NCBI GenBank assembly: GCA_964655225.1
Contig: CAZZMB010000001.1
Span: 34,807-98,806 of the forward strand
Origin: JAFMKE01 sp964655225
Lineage (GTDB): Bacteria > Bacteroidota > Bacteroidia > Chitinophagales > UBA8649
Length of the DNA stretch: 64,000 nucleotides
Direction: 5' to 3'
The translations under genes were made by a program, and so were the position numbers. Below are positions 50,269 through 59,259 of the stretch, piece after piece (the first letter of the stretch is position 1; every line of letters begins with the position of its first letter). The notes beneath the pieces were generated by a model. That model saw nothing but the letters and a program-made list of their open reading frames with translations. It did no database searches and was not told where the DNA came from.

Positions 50269-51648
50269 TTATTCTTCAAAAGACTTAATATCTTCTTTTA
50301 TTTGTTTAACTATGTTTTTAGCAACAGTTTTGCTGTCACTTTCCGCATAAACTCTAACAATAGGTTCTGTATTTGATTTTCTAATCATTACCCATCCCTC
50401 TGGCATCATTATTTTGAGACCATCCACAATGTTTATATCAAAGTTATTGTATTTATTCTCTAATTTAGCTAAAATTCCATCAACATCCGTTTGAGCATCT
50501 AAGGGTATTTTACCCTTAATCATTTCGTAGTTTGGGTAGGTCGAACGCAAAAACGAGATGCTTTTACCTGTTTTGGCGAGATGACTTAAGAATAATGCAA
50601 TGCCAACTAAGGCATCTCTGCCATAATGCAATTCTGGGTATATAATACCTCCATTGCCTTCTCCTCCAATGACAGCATTAACTTCCTTCATTTTCGCTAC
50701 TACATTCACTTCACCCACGGCACTCGGATGATATGTTGATTGGTGTTTTTCGCAGATGTCTTTTAGGGCCATTGATGACGATAGGTTTGAAACCGCACTT
50801 CCTTTTTTATTTTGTAAGATATAGTCAGCAACTGCGACAAGCGTATACTCCTCGCCAAACATTTCACCATCATCATTGACTAAGGCAAGACGATCTACAT
50901 CAGGATCTACAGAAATACCTAAACTTGCTTCTTCTCTAACTACGGAATTGGACAAACTTGTTAGATTCTCGGCTAATGGCTCCGGGTTATGAGCAAATAA
51001 ACCTGTTGGTTCACAATTGAGTTCTATGATGTCTGTTACTCCGAGAGCTTTTAGTAACATCGGTACATAAATTCCACCACTAGAATTTACTGCATCGACC
51101 ACAATTCTAAACTTAGCTTTAGAAATGGCATCTTTATCTACCAAAGGCAATTTTAAGATGTGCTCTATGTGTTGTTCCTTATAATTCATGAGGGAATGTG
51201 TCCCGATATCATCTACTTCAGGGAAGTCAAATTCACCTTCTTCTGCTATATCAAGAATAGTCTGACCATCACTAGCTGATATAAATTCACCTTTTTCATT
51301 TAAAAGTTTAAGCGCATTCCATTGTTTGGGATTATGACTTGCTGTAAGTATTATTCCCCCACTTGCTTTCAAATCTACTACTGCCATTTCAACTGTGGGT
51401 GTAGTGGATAGACCAAGATCAATAACATCATAACCTGCTCCCATTAAGGCTCCTACTACAAGATTATTGACCATTTCTCCCGAGATACGAGCATCACGAC
51501 CAATAACAATTGAGTTTGTTTTACCCGTCTTTTTTAACCAAAATGCATAGGCAATGGCAAACTTTACAATGTCAAAAGGAGTCAATCCTTCATCTTCTTT
51601 ACCCCCAATTGTACCGCGGATTCCTGAAATGGTTTTTAGTATTGCCAT
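50269..51648 (-). CDS. glmM: Phosphoglucosamine mutase
   Basis: Converts glucosamine-6-P to glucosamine-1-P for UDP-GlcNAc, the precursor of peptidoglycan and lipopolysaccharide. 459 residues: start ISGIRGTIGG, phosphoserine loop TASHNPKQWNALKLL with Ser104, metal loop DPDVDRLALV, sugar loop GGEGNGGIIYPELHYGRD, and the phosphate-binding RKSNTEPIVRVYAES. Family members may also act on other hexose phosphates. It precedes the cysteine desulfurase gene by 4 bp, so they share a message. Confidence 0.9.
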   Translation of the reverse strand: MAILKTISGIRGTIGGKEDEGLTPFDIVKFAIAYAFWLKKTGKTNSIVIGRDARISGEMVNNLVVGALMGAGYDVIDLGLSTTPTVEMAVVDLKASGGIILTASHNPKQWNALKLLNEKGEFISASDGQTILDIAEEGEFDFPEVDDIGTHSLMNYKEQHIEHILKLPLVDKDAISKAKFRIVVDAVNSSGGIYVPMLLKALGVTDIIELNCEPTGLFAHNPEPLAENLTSLSNSVVREEASLGISVDPDVDRLALVNDDGEMFGEEYTLVAVADYILQNKKGSAVSNLSSSMALKDICEKHQSTYHPSAVGEVNVVAKMKEVNAVIGGEGNGGIIYPELHYGRDALVGIALFLSHLAKTGKSISFLRSTYPNYEMIKGKIPLDAQTDVDGILAKLENKYNNFDINIVDGLKIMMPEGWVMIRKSNTEPIVRVYAESDSKTVAKNIVKQIKEDIKSFEE

Positions 51649-51719
51649 AGTTTTATTTTAAAAGGTCAGTAAAATTAGTTTATTTAGCGGGATAATTGGA
51701 ATCAGAAGTCGTTTAATTT

Positions 51720-52457
51720 ATGAAAAACAAAGAATGGTTTGCAAGTTGGTTTAATACGCCGTTTTACCATATTCTTTATCAGCATAGGGATTTTGATGAA
51801 GCTGAAAATTTTATTGATTGTTTAATTGATAAACTAGATCCACTAGATAATTCTACAATACTGGATTTAGCATGCGGCAGAGGCCGGCATGCTTATTACT
51901 TAGCAAAAAAGGGATATATAGTCAAGGGAGTGGATTTATCTTTGGAATCTATAGTTAGTGCTCAAAGAAATTTTAAACTTAAAAATCTAAACTTTAGTGT
52001 ACATGATATGCGTCTTAATATGCAAGATGAGGGATTTGATTATGTGTTTAACTTTTTCACTAGTTTTGGATATTTTGACAGCCTAGAAGATAACAAGAAG
52101 GTCATTGAAGTAATGAGTAATTCGCTCAACTCGGGAGGAACGTTGGTTATTGATTTTTTAAATGCGGTTAAAGCTGTTCAAAATATCGTAAGCGAAGAAG
52201 CTAAAAAATTGAATAATATTTCTTTTGAAATTAAAAGAAAATTAGAAAGTAAGGTGCTTGTCAAGGATATCCGTTTTAACCATAAGGAGGAGGACTATCA
52301 TTACCAAGAAAAAGTACAAGCGTTGAGGCTTAGTGACTTCCAATCTTTAATAAAAAATACAGATCTATCTTTGCTAGAAATATATGGAGATTATGCCTTG
52401 AATGCTTTTGATGAAACAAATTCTGATCGTTTAATTATGGTTTTTAAGAAGGCTTGA
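51720..52457 (+). CDS. Class I SAM-dependent methyltransferase
   Basis: A 245-residue methyltransferase. Motif I is ILDLACGRGRHAYYLAKKGYIVKGVDLS (about 44-71), and DYVFNFFTSFGYFDSLEDN is the motif II/III area; the C-terminal half has a beta-rich insertion (EIKRKLESKVLVKDIRFNHKEEDYHYQEK). The N-terminus WFASWFNTPFYHILYQHRDFDEAE is typical of a Bacteroidota group of unknown substrate. It overlaps the PAP2 gene by one base (TGATG). Confidence 0.87.
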   Translation: MKNKEWFASWFNTPFYHILYQHRDFDEAENFIDCLIDKLDPLDNSTILDLACGRGRHAYYLAKKGYIVKGVDLSLESIVSAQRNFKLKNLNFSVHDMRLNMQDEGFDYVFNFFTSFGYFDSLEDNKKVIEVMSNSLNSGGTLVIDFLNAVKAVQNIVSEEAKKLNNISFEIKRKLESKVLVKDIRFNHKEEDYHYQEKVQALRLSDFQSLIKNTDLSLLEIYGDYALNAFDETNSDRLIMVFKKA

Positions 52458-53029
52458 TGGATTATTTAACTCAATTAGACCATCAATTATTTAATTTCAT
52501 TAACCAAGATCTATCTAATCCTTTTTTTGATTGGATAATGCCTTTCATCCGGAATAAAAATACCTGGATTCCTTTCTATTTGCTGACTGCAGTATTACTC
52601 TTTAAAACATACGGAAAGAAAAGTCTTTTTATCGTTTTGGCAGTTGTATTATCTGTAGGGTTAGCAGATGGTATCTCGAGCCATGCATTGAAGCCATTTT
52701 TTGAGCGAACTCGACCTTGTTTACTCCCTGGCTTTATGGAGAATGTAAACCTAGTTGTTTCTAGGTGTTCTGGAGGTTATAGTTTTCCATCTTCGCATGC
52801 TGCTAATCATTTTACTATCGCTTTTGTTTTAATTTTTATTATCCGAAAAAACTACAGCAAACTTGCTTTAATGCTTCTTTTTTGGGCTGGAATAATCTGT
52901 TTTGCTCAAATCTATGTCGGTGTTCATTTCCCCACCGATATTTTAGGCGGTTTGTTGATTGCTTGGTTTGTAGCGGTAATCGTTCATTCCATTTACAGAT
53001 ATTCAGTTGATAAGATTAATTGGCAGTAA
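52457..53029 (+). CDS. PAP2-family membrane phosphatase
   Basis: A 190-residue membrane phosphatase with all three PAP2 motifs: KPFFERTRP, GGYSFPSSHAANHF and GVHFPTDILGG, in a protein of about five helices. It may act on undecaprenyl pyrophosphate or phosphatidic acid type lipids in the periplasmic leaflet; the substrate is not determined. ATG at 52457 preferred over a TTG one codon earlier. Confidence 0.92.
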   Translation: MDYLTQLDHQLFNFINQDLSNPFFDWIMPFIRNKNTWIPFYLLTAVLLFKTYGKKSLFIVLAVVLSVGLADGISSHALKPFFERTRPCLLPGFMENVNLVVSRCSGGYSFPSSHAANHFTIAFVLIFIIRKNYSKLALMLLFWAGIICFAQIYVGVHFPTDILGGLLIAWFVAVIVHSIYRYSVDKINWQ

Positions 53030-53152
53030 AATTTGCTTTTAGAAGAAAGAGTCATTTTGTAGGAAAGACTGTTAAGTGGACTTCACTTTTTATTGGACCC
53101 TAAATTAACTTTTAGGTATTGATTTTTAGATTGCTAGCCCTATTGATTAACT

Positions 53153-53187
53153 AAAAAGCCCTGTATTGCAACTGCAATACAGGGCTT
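53153..53187 (-). terminator. Terminator after the cysteine-rich lipoprotein gene
   Basis: A 14-bp stem AGCCCTGTATTGCA/TGCAATACAGGGCT (53157-53170 with 53173-53186), 2-nt loop, with T5 on the minus-strand exit. It may also stop read-through from the PAP2 gene. Confidence 0.85.
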
Positions 53188-53208
53188 CTAGTAGATATAT
53201 AAATTTTC

Positions 53209-53742
53209 TTATTGCTTGGTACCTTGGAATGTTACATTTCCTACGGCATCACCTGTTAAAGCTAATGCACCAGTAAGTGAAGCAAAGTCAGGACTAAACT
53301 CAACACCACCGTCCAAAACAATATTAGCGATACCTTGGTAGCTGTATGTTTCGTTAGCAATTGTCATAGTAGTACCAGATAATGTACCTTCAACTGTTGG
53401 AACTAAAGTTCCTGCAGGAGCTGCTAATAAAGCAGAAATATCAACACCGAGATCATAGTTTCCACCAGCATTCTCATCTACTTGAGCGGTTACATTTACA
53501 CTTGTAAAAGTTGTATCAGTACCAGTTAAAGCAATTTCTATGTCTCCATCTGCTGTACCATCATATGTTCCACACGCATCACACGTTGTGGCAGTACCGT
53601 CAGGCACACAATCTCCATTGTCACATACTTCACCTGCAGCACAAGTAACGCCATCACAAGGATTCACTTCATCTTCACCACAGGATTGTAAACCGAAAGT
53701 CAAGGCACCTGCTACGAATAAACTTAAAAATAATTTTTTCAT
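53209..53742 (-). CDS. Cysteine-rich lipoprotein with EGF-like motif
   Basis: A 177-residue lipoprotein: signal with lipobox LQSC (Cys21), then an N-terminal cysteine cluster NPCDGVTCAAGEVCDNGDCV (C-x4-C-x5-C-x4-C) and a further CDAC pair, followed by a beta-rich domain (about 60-177) of short Thr/Gly/Val strands. The cysteine pattern resembles small EGF/TIL-like surface modules in environmental bacteria. It is driven by a strong-looking promoter and ends in a good terminator, so it is likely a well-expressed single gene. Function unknown. Confidence 0.82.
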   Translation of the reverse strand: MKKLFLSLFVAGALTFGLQSCGEDEVNPCDGVTCAAGEVCDNGDCVPDGTATTCDACGTYDGTADGDIEIALTGTDTTFTSVNVTAQVDENAGGNYDLGVDISALLAAPAGTLVPTVEGTLSGTTMTIANETYSYQGIANIVLDGGVEFSPDFASLTGALALTGDAVGNVTFQGTKQ

Positions 53743-53800
53743 TGTTTTAATTTTTTTGGTTAATAATTGATTTAGAATAATAAATAGATTGTTAAAAACA

Positions 53801-53830
53801 CAAAACTACAATAAAATCTTGGTTCTGCAA
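53801..53830 (-). promoter_or_regulatory. Promoter for the cysteine-rich lipoprotein: TTG-N19-TAGTTTTG
   Basis: On the minus strand TTG (53828-53830), a 19-bp spacer and TAGTTTTG (53801-53808) match the Bacteroidota consensus. It abuts the stop of the upstream T9SS gene and leaves a leader of about 50 nt. Confidence 0.68.
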
Positions 53831-56533
53831 CTATTTAACAATAAAGTGTTTTTGATATTGATTGCCGTCTACTTCAAGATTTAATAAATAAAAACCAGCA
53901 CTTAGATTGTTAGATAGGTCAAATGTTTCCTGAAAACGACCCGATGTATTCGGATAATTGTTATTCAATATGACTCTTCCTGTTACATCAACAATTGCTA
54001 GATTTAAACTTATCTGCTCTAGGGTTTCCAATACAACAGTGAAAGATCCATTATTGGGGTTAGGATAAAGATTCAGTGAACTTAAATCTACAAAATCCCT
54101 TATTCCCGTTTCACAATCTACGGTAATTAAAGTGGATGAACCAAAGACATTACAATCTGGATTAATCGTAGGAAAATTTGCAGGTAAAGGAGGCAGAGTA
54201 AATGTAATTGAAGCCTCAGAGTTAGGCCCTATGGTGAAATTTTGGGCAGGAATAGAAACAACTTGGTCTACAGTGATTAGCGGACAAGAATCTGCATATA
54301 CGGTAGAAATTATCTCATCAATATCGATCGTTAACGAACCTGTACCAATATTTAATGAAGAAATTTCCCAAGCCCCATTCGGATCACCTGAATATAAATC
54401 CGTCAAAGCAAAACACAAGGCACCACCTGGAACAACTGATGGCAATAATGCAATTAAACCCTCATTAATGGTATCTGGTATAAGCGCTTGAAACTCTGCA
54501 GGTAAAATATCTCTTAAGCCTGCAGTGGTTCCGTCAGGAAATGTAAAAACTAAACTATCGGTAATCAATAATACCCCTGGAGTAGCGCTCAAACCTAAGC
54601 ACAATTGCGCGTCTGTCAAGCATCCGCTATCAACTGCAGGATTGTGTATGATGGAATCAACGTCAAGCGCTGCAGCTGAAATTGGCGTGAAATAATAATT
54701 GCCGTTGGCTAAATCTGCAGGTATATTAGCGCAATCCAACGTAATACCCGAGCTATCATCAGAAGGTAATACCCAACCAGCTGTAATTGCAGCTTGTAAG
54801 CTCGTCATATCTGTTACAGGACCATCACTCTCCGATGAAATCACCCATGCGACATCATTACCTGGTTTTAATATGAAGTTGTCATGTGTAAGTGTTACAT
54901 CTGAAGCTAAACTAATAGCAGTTCCATTTGCACTAGAAGTCCCTTCTATGCATATGTCAAATGGCGCAGAGAGTGCTTCGCATCCGTTTACTGATGTAAA
55001 CAAAACTGTAAACGGCGCATTGGCAGGATTGAACGAGGATAAGGTGTCTGCAGTAGCAGCAGGAATAGGAATTGCTACTCCCGAGCTGTTTGCAAACCAC
55101 TGCAAATCATATCCATTAGGATTGTCAACAAATAATGCTCCGCTTAAGTCATCTAATATTATTACTGAGGCAGTTACATTATCTAATTCTAATGCATATG
55201 CTGCAGAGCTTGTGGCACAAATTGTTCCTAAATCTATAACCATTACATAATAGTCGCCAGCTTGAGTGGCCGTGTAGGTCTGATTCGTTGCTCCGTTGAT
55301 TGCTGTTGTATCTAAATACCATTGGTACGAACCTGAAATACTCGCTTCTAAGACCGCACTATCTCCTATACAAATTGGATTCGCTCCATTATTTGTAATT
55401 AAAGGCTCTTGAGAGGGAGGTAAAATTCTGACCGTATCCGTAAAAATGTTGGTTGCTTTCACACGTTTACTTAAGGTTATAGAACCATTTGCGCAATTCG
55501 TTTGAAAATTTTGAGTCCCTATACCAGGATCTGTATTGAAAGTTAGAATAGCCAATCCTAAATTATCATCGGGAGATCCTAAAAGTCCATTATCCTCTTC
55601 CCATGCATTTATAGCTACTCCAGTGCCAACTATTGGAATGTCAATTCCCGACCAGTTTACTGTGGTATTAGAGCTTGGATTTCCTAGGGTAATATCGCCA
55701 TTTCCGGTATTTATAATTAAATAAGGTTCTGGTGAAGCCGTACAACCAATAAAGGGAAGATCAATTTCTTCGACATCTCCGCAATAACATGAACTATTAG
55801 ATGCAGTTAAAGATGCAGCTGAAATATAATATTCTTCTATGGTCTCAGTTAGGGAAACAATATACTCTCCTACACCAACAAATGTATTTGTGGCGCTTGG
55901 GCCAGCAGCTGAATTTCCATCGCCAAAGTCCCAAGCGTAAGTTGTTGGGTTAACCACCAATGGTGGTATCAAGGTTTCAGCAAAATCTACTGTCAGGGAA
56001 TCACACGCTACATTTCCAGACAATGTGAAAAATGGGTTTCCTGCAGGTGGTAAAACATTGACGGTAATAGGTAAATTTTCAATTTGACATTGACTGATTC
56101 CTGCGACACTTCCACAACCATTTACAGAAACATTAACCGTGTAAGATCCAGCTGGAGCCAATGTGTTAATATCCATAGTTACACACCCATATCGGTAATT
56201 TTGAGGATTGTATGTGTGCGGAGGTCCTATATCACTTGTCCAGCAAAACCCTGTAGTCGCAGGGGGTAAATCATTAACACTTAATACTTGAACTGATGTA
56301 ACTGTAGCAGAACCAATTCCTGGAACCGCTATTGAAACCGGCATTAAATATTGAAAAGTAATGGTTGTATCTACTCCAGCTTGAATAGTTACATTGTCAG
56401 GAATTAAGCCCAAATCTTCGGGGCCTGTACTTGCGTGGATGGTTTCATCTACCACACAGGTAGGACATTGCGCAGAAATACCTGCAATACAGAGTAAGGA
56501 AATAAAGGTGAAGAGTAAATTATTTGCTTTCAT
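53831..56533 (-). CDS. Large T9SS-secreted protein with PKD domain
   Basis: A 900-residue secreted protein: signal peptide (MKANNLLFTFISLLCIAGISAQ), a PKD domain (YAWDFGDGNSAAGPSATNTF, about 195-235), several Ig-like beta modules including the motif GSYQWYLDTTAINGATNQTYTATQAGDYYVMV, and a C-terminal type A sorting domain (LNLYPNPNNGSFTVVLET ... KHFIVK). It has no recognisable enzyme domain and is probably a surface or adhesive protein. Its promoter is at 56556. Confidence 0.87.
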   Translation of the reverse strand: MKANNLLFTFISLLCIAGISAQCPTCVVDETIHASTGPEDLGLIPDNVTIQAGVDTTITFQYLMPVSIAVPGIGSATVTSVQVLSVNDLPPATTGFCWTSDIGPPHTYNPQNYRYGCVTMDINTLAPAGSYTVNVSVNGCGSVAGISQCQIENLPITVNVLPPAGNPFFTLSGNVACDSLTVDFAETLIPPLVVNPTTYAWDFGDGNSAAGPSATNTFVGVGEYIVSLTETIEEYYISAASLTASNSSCYCGDVEEIDLPFIGCTASPEPYLIINTGNGDITLGNPSSNTTVNWSGIDIPIVGTGVAINAWEEDNGLLGSPDDNLGLAILTFNTDPGIGTQNFQTNCANGSITLSKRVKATNIFTDTVRILPPSQEPLITNNGANPICIGDSAVLEASISGSYQWYLDTTAINGATNQTYTATQAGDYYVMVIDLGTICATSSAAYALELDNVTASVIILDDLSGALFVDNPNGYDLQWFANSSGVAIPIPAATADTLSSFNPANAPFTVLFTSVNGCEALSAPFDICIEGTSSANGTAISLASDVTLTHDNFILKPGNDVAWVISSESDGPVTDMTSLQAAITAGWVLPSDDSSGITLDCANIPADLANGNYYFTPISAAALDVDSIIHNPAVDSGCLTDAQLCLGLSATPGVLLITDSLVFTFPDGTTAGLRDILPAEFQALIPDTINEGLIALLPSVVPGGALCFALTDLYSGDPNGAWEISSLNIGTGSLTIDIDEIISTVYADSCPLITVDQVVSIPAQNFTIGPNSEASITFTLPPLPANFPTINPDCNVFGSSTLITVDCETGIRDFVDLSSLNLYPNPNNGSFTVVLETLEQISLNLAIVDVTGRVILNNNYPNTSGRFQETFDLSNNLSAGFYLLNLEVDGNQYQKHFIVK

Positions 56534-56555
56534 ATTATGGTTTAGTTAGTTGAAA

Positions 56556-56563
56556 CAAAGATA
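56556..56563 (-). promoter_or_regulatory. Promoter -7 box for the PKD/T9SS gene (TATCTTTG)
   Basis: Perfect TAnnTTTG on the minus strand, 22 bp before the ATG at 56533. Confidence 0.55.
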
Positions 56564-56697
56564 ATCATTTTTTATATTTTACGATATTCAAGTGGTTTGA
56601 GTTGTTTTTGTTTTATGAAGCTGTTGAAAACTTGATTTAATTTGAAGATTTATATACAATAAAAAATTATCTTAGTTTCTCAAACTAACTTTAACTT

Positions 56698-59160
56698 ATG
56701 AAAAAAAATTACTTTTTAATTCTTATCTGTTTAATTACTGTTGCTGGCTTTAGCCAAGACAGTAAAATTGTGGGATTGGTGACTGAATCTAACGGAGAAC
56801 CTGCTATTCAGGCAAATATCGTTATCGATGTTGCTAAAGGTTGGGCTGCTGTAACTGATTTTGATGGCAATTATTCACTTAAAGTACCTGAGGGCACCTA
56901 TGATGTCTTATACCGTTATATCGGTAAGGAGGATCAATCACTTACGATAAGTGTAAAGGCTGGAGAGACCAAAATACAAAATGTATCGTTTTCAGACAAA
57001 GTTGAAATGATGAACACCGTGGTAGTTTCTGGCTCGAAGTATGAAAAAAAATTGAGCGAAGAAACGGTTAGTATGGAGGTCTTAAAAAGTGATCTTCTAG
57101 AACAGAACAATATTACTTCAGCTGAAGATGGGCTTTCAAAAGTGCCAGGGGTTGTCGTCACTGGTGATGGGCAAGCAAGTATTCGTGGTGGCTCCGGTTG
57201 GAGTTATGGTGCGGGTAGTCGAGTTCAGGTGCTGTATGATGGTTTACCCTTATTATCTGCCGAAGGTGGCGATGCGAAATGGTCGTTGATTCCTATGGAG
57301 AATTTGGAGACGATGGAGGTAATTAAAGGAGCAGCTTCTAGTATATATGGTTCTGGAGCTTTGAACGGCGTTATAAATTTTAGAACAAGTTGGGCTAAGA
57401 AAGATCCCGAAACAAAATTTAATGTCTGGAATGGAGTGACGCATAGTCCACGCAATAAGAACGAAGCTTGGTGGTACAAGCAAAATCAGATTCCATTTGA
57501 AGCGGGCTTTAATTTTGTGCATAAACGAAAGTTTGGTAGAACAGATTTTGTTTGGCATGGACAATACTCATCAAATACCAGTCATTTGCAAGATGGTGGC
57601 TCTAGTGACGTTCGATTTGGACAAAAATTTAGATTTCGACCTAAGAAAATTGAAGGTTTAAGCTTAGGGATAAATGTAAATGCTTCGAGAGGTTTGGGCA
57701 GTAATTTCTTCTTATGGAATGGTGCAGACTCCCTTTCCCGTGTTCCTTTAGATGGCACGGCTTCATCTTATCAAACGACCCGAGTGATAATTGACCCTTT
57801 TATCTCCTATTACGATAAAAAGAACAACAACTATAATTTTAAATTTAGGTATTTCAACGCCAAAAACCAAAACAGTACACCAGGACAAGGATCAGTTCCA
57901 GTCAATTATTATGGAGAGTTTCAATACAATCGATATTTTCAAAAAATCAAGTTTAATATTGTAGCCGGTTTAACTGGTTTTGCTGATGTGGTTAATCCTG
58001 AAGACCCTAATATACAATCGCTATCGGGAAAAAACAGACGGTATAATTTAGCTCCATTTATGCAGTTAGAGAAAAAATTGTTTGCCCAAAAATTAAATGT
58101 AACTATGGGTATACGTTATGAGTACTTTAGGTTGAAATCAATAACAAAGAATATTACGCAAACTGGAACTTTGAATAGACCGCTTTTTAGATTTGGGGCA
58201 AATTTGCAAGCTGCTGAGTATACTTATATTAGAGCATCTTGGGGCGAAGGATATCGATTCCCTAGTATTGCAGAGTCTTTTGTAAATCTTAATATTGGAG
58301 GTATTGGTATTTTCCCTAATCCTAAGTTGGAAGAAGAAAATGGATGGTATGCTGAAGTAGGCGTAAAACAAGGTTTTGCCTTGGGAAAAGATTGGAGAGG
58401 ATATTCCGATTTAACATTCTTTGCCATGCGCTACAATAATATGGTTGAGGTTAATTTTGGTACTTTTGGAGATCCTGTACCAGGAGCACCTTCTGCACTT
58501 GAAGCGGCAGGCCTTGGTTTCTCTTTTCAAAACGTTGGAGAAACACTTATTATGGGCGGTGAAATAACTATTGCCGGAACAGGAAAAATAGGTCGAATGC
58601 CTTTAACAATTCTTACGGGGTATACGTATACCAGAAGTCGTTCTTTAAATTGGGAAGATCCCTTGACTTTATATGACGTTAATGGTGATGTTTTAACAGA
58701 TATACCATCAGAAACTCCTGGAGATATCACGTATGCAGCTACTTCATCAGGTGATCAAAATATCTTAAAGTATAGAAATCCGCATGTTTTTACTTTAGAT
58801 ATGCAGTCTAGTGTCAAAAGTATAGATTTTGGAGTGAGTATTCAATATCGTTCGTTTATGGAAAATATTGATTACGCATTTGTAAGTGACTTATTTACAT
58901 CTCCTACGCTTAACCCCGGACTTTATCCTGCTTTTCAGGAGTTAAAAGATTTTAGAGAACGTTATGAAGGCCGAGGAACTACACTACTTAGCGCTCGAAT
59001 ATTTTATAACTTTTCAGACAAAGCTTCTTTGGGGCTTATTGGAAATAATTTATTAAATCTTACCTATGCTGATCGACCAGGATACTTGGGGCAGCCGTTG
59101 AATTTTAATGCAAGGTTCTCTTATACTTTTACTGGAGAAAAAAGAAATAAATCATTGTAG
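56698..59160 (+). CDS. TonB-dependent receptor with carboxypeptidase-regulatory-like N-domain (first of a pair)
   Basis: An 820-residue outer-membrane receptor: signal peptide (1-19), carboxypeptidase-regulatory-like beta domain (about 22-110, VTDFDGNYSLKVPEGTYDVLYRYIGKEDQ), plug domain (about 120-225, GLSKVPGVVVTGDGQASIRGGSGWSYG and KGAASSIYGSGALNGVINFRT) and a long barrel ending in NLLNLTYADRPGYLGQPLNFNARFSYTF. It imports a ligand using TonB-ExbBD energy. There is no SusD-like partner beside it. The next gene is a clear paralogue; a hairpin terminator separates the two. Confidence 0.92.
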   Translation: MKKNYFLILICLITVAGFSQDSKIVGLVTESNGEPAIQANIVIDVAKGWAAVTDFDGNYSLKVPEGTYDVLYRYIGKEDQSLTISVKAGETKIQNVSFSDKVEMMNTVVVSGSKYEKKLSEETVSMEVLKSDLLEQNNITSAEDGLSKVPGVVVTGDGQASIRGGSGWSYGAGSRVQVLYDGLPLLSAEGGDAKWSLIPMENLETMEVIKGAASSIYGSGALNGVINFRTSWAKKDPETKFNVWNGVTHSPRNKNEAWWYKQNQIPFEAGFNFVHKRKFGRTDFVWHGQYSSNTSHLQDGGSSDVRFGQKFRFRPKKIEGLSLGINVNASRGLGSNFFLWNGADSLSRVPLDGTASSYQTTRVIIDPFISYYDKKNNNYNFKFRYFNAKNQNSTPGQGSVPVNYYGEFQYNRYFQKIKFNIVAGLTGFADVVNPEDPNIQSLSGKNRRYNLAPFMQLEKKLFAQKLNVTMGIRYEYFRLKSITKNITQTGTLNRPLFRFGANLQAAEYTYIRASWGEGYRFPSIAESFVNLNIGGIGIFPNPKLEEENGWYAEVGVKQGFALGKDWRGYSDLTFFAMRYNNMVEVNFGTFGDPVPGAPSALEAAGLGFSFQNVGETLIMGGEITIAGTGKIGRMPLTILTGYTYTRSRSLNWEDPLTLYDVNGDVLTDIPSETPGDITYAATSSGDQNILKYRNPHVFTLDMQSSVKSIDFGVSIQYRSFMENIDYAFVSDLFTSPTLNPGLYPAFQELKDFRERYEGRGTTLLSARIFYNFSDKASLGLIGNNLLNLTYADRPGYLGQPLNFNARFSYTFTGEKRNKSL

Positions 59161-59216
59161 CAGATTTCTTTTGCCAAAATTTATATAATAAGAATCCCAA
59201 CCATATTAAATTTATG

Positions 59217-59247
59217 AAGGGTTAAGCTTAATACTTAATCCTTTTTT
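59217..59247 (+). terminator. Hairpin with T-run between the two receptor genes
   Basis: AAGGGTTAAG (59217-59226) pairs with CTTAATCCTT (59234-59243, one G-T pair) across a 7-nt loop, followed by further T. It ends 13 bp before the next ATG, so it could stop the first gene's transcript or act as an attenuator. Confidence 0.65.
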
Positions 59248-59259
59248 AAAGAATAAGTA

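Noticed and set aside
53060..53105. Segment that resembles a transposon end (AAGTGGACTTCA...TTGGACCC)
   Set aside because: No matching inverted copy, target duplication or transposase remnant is visible nearby.
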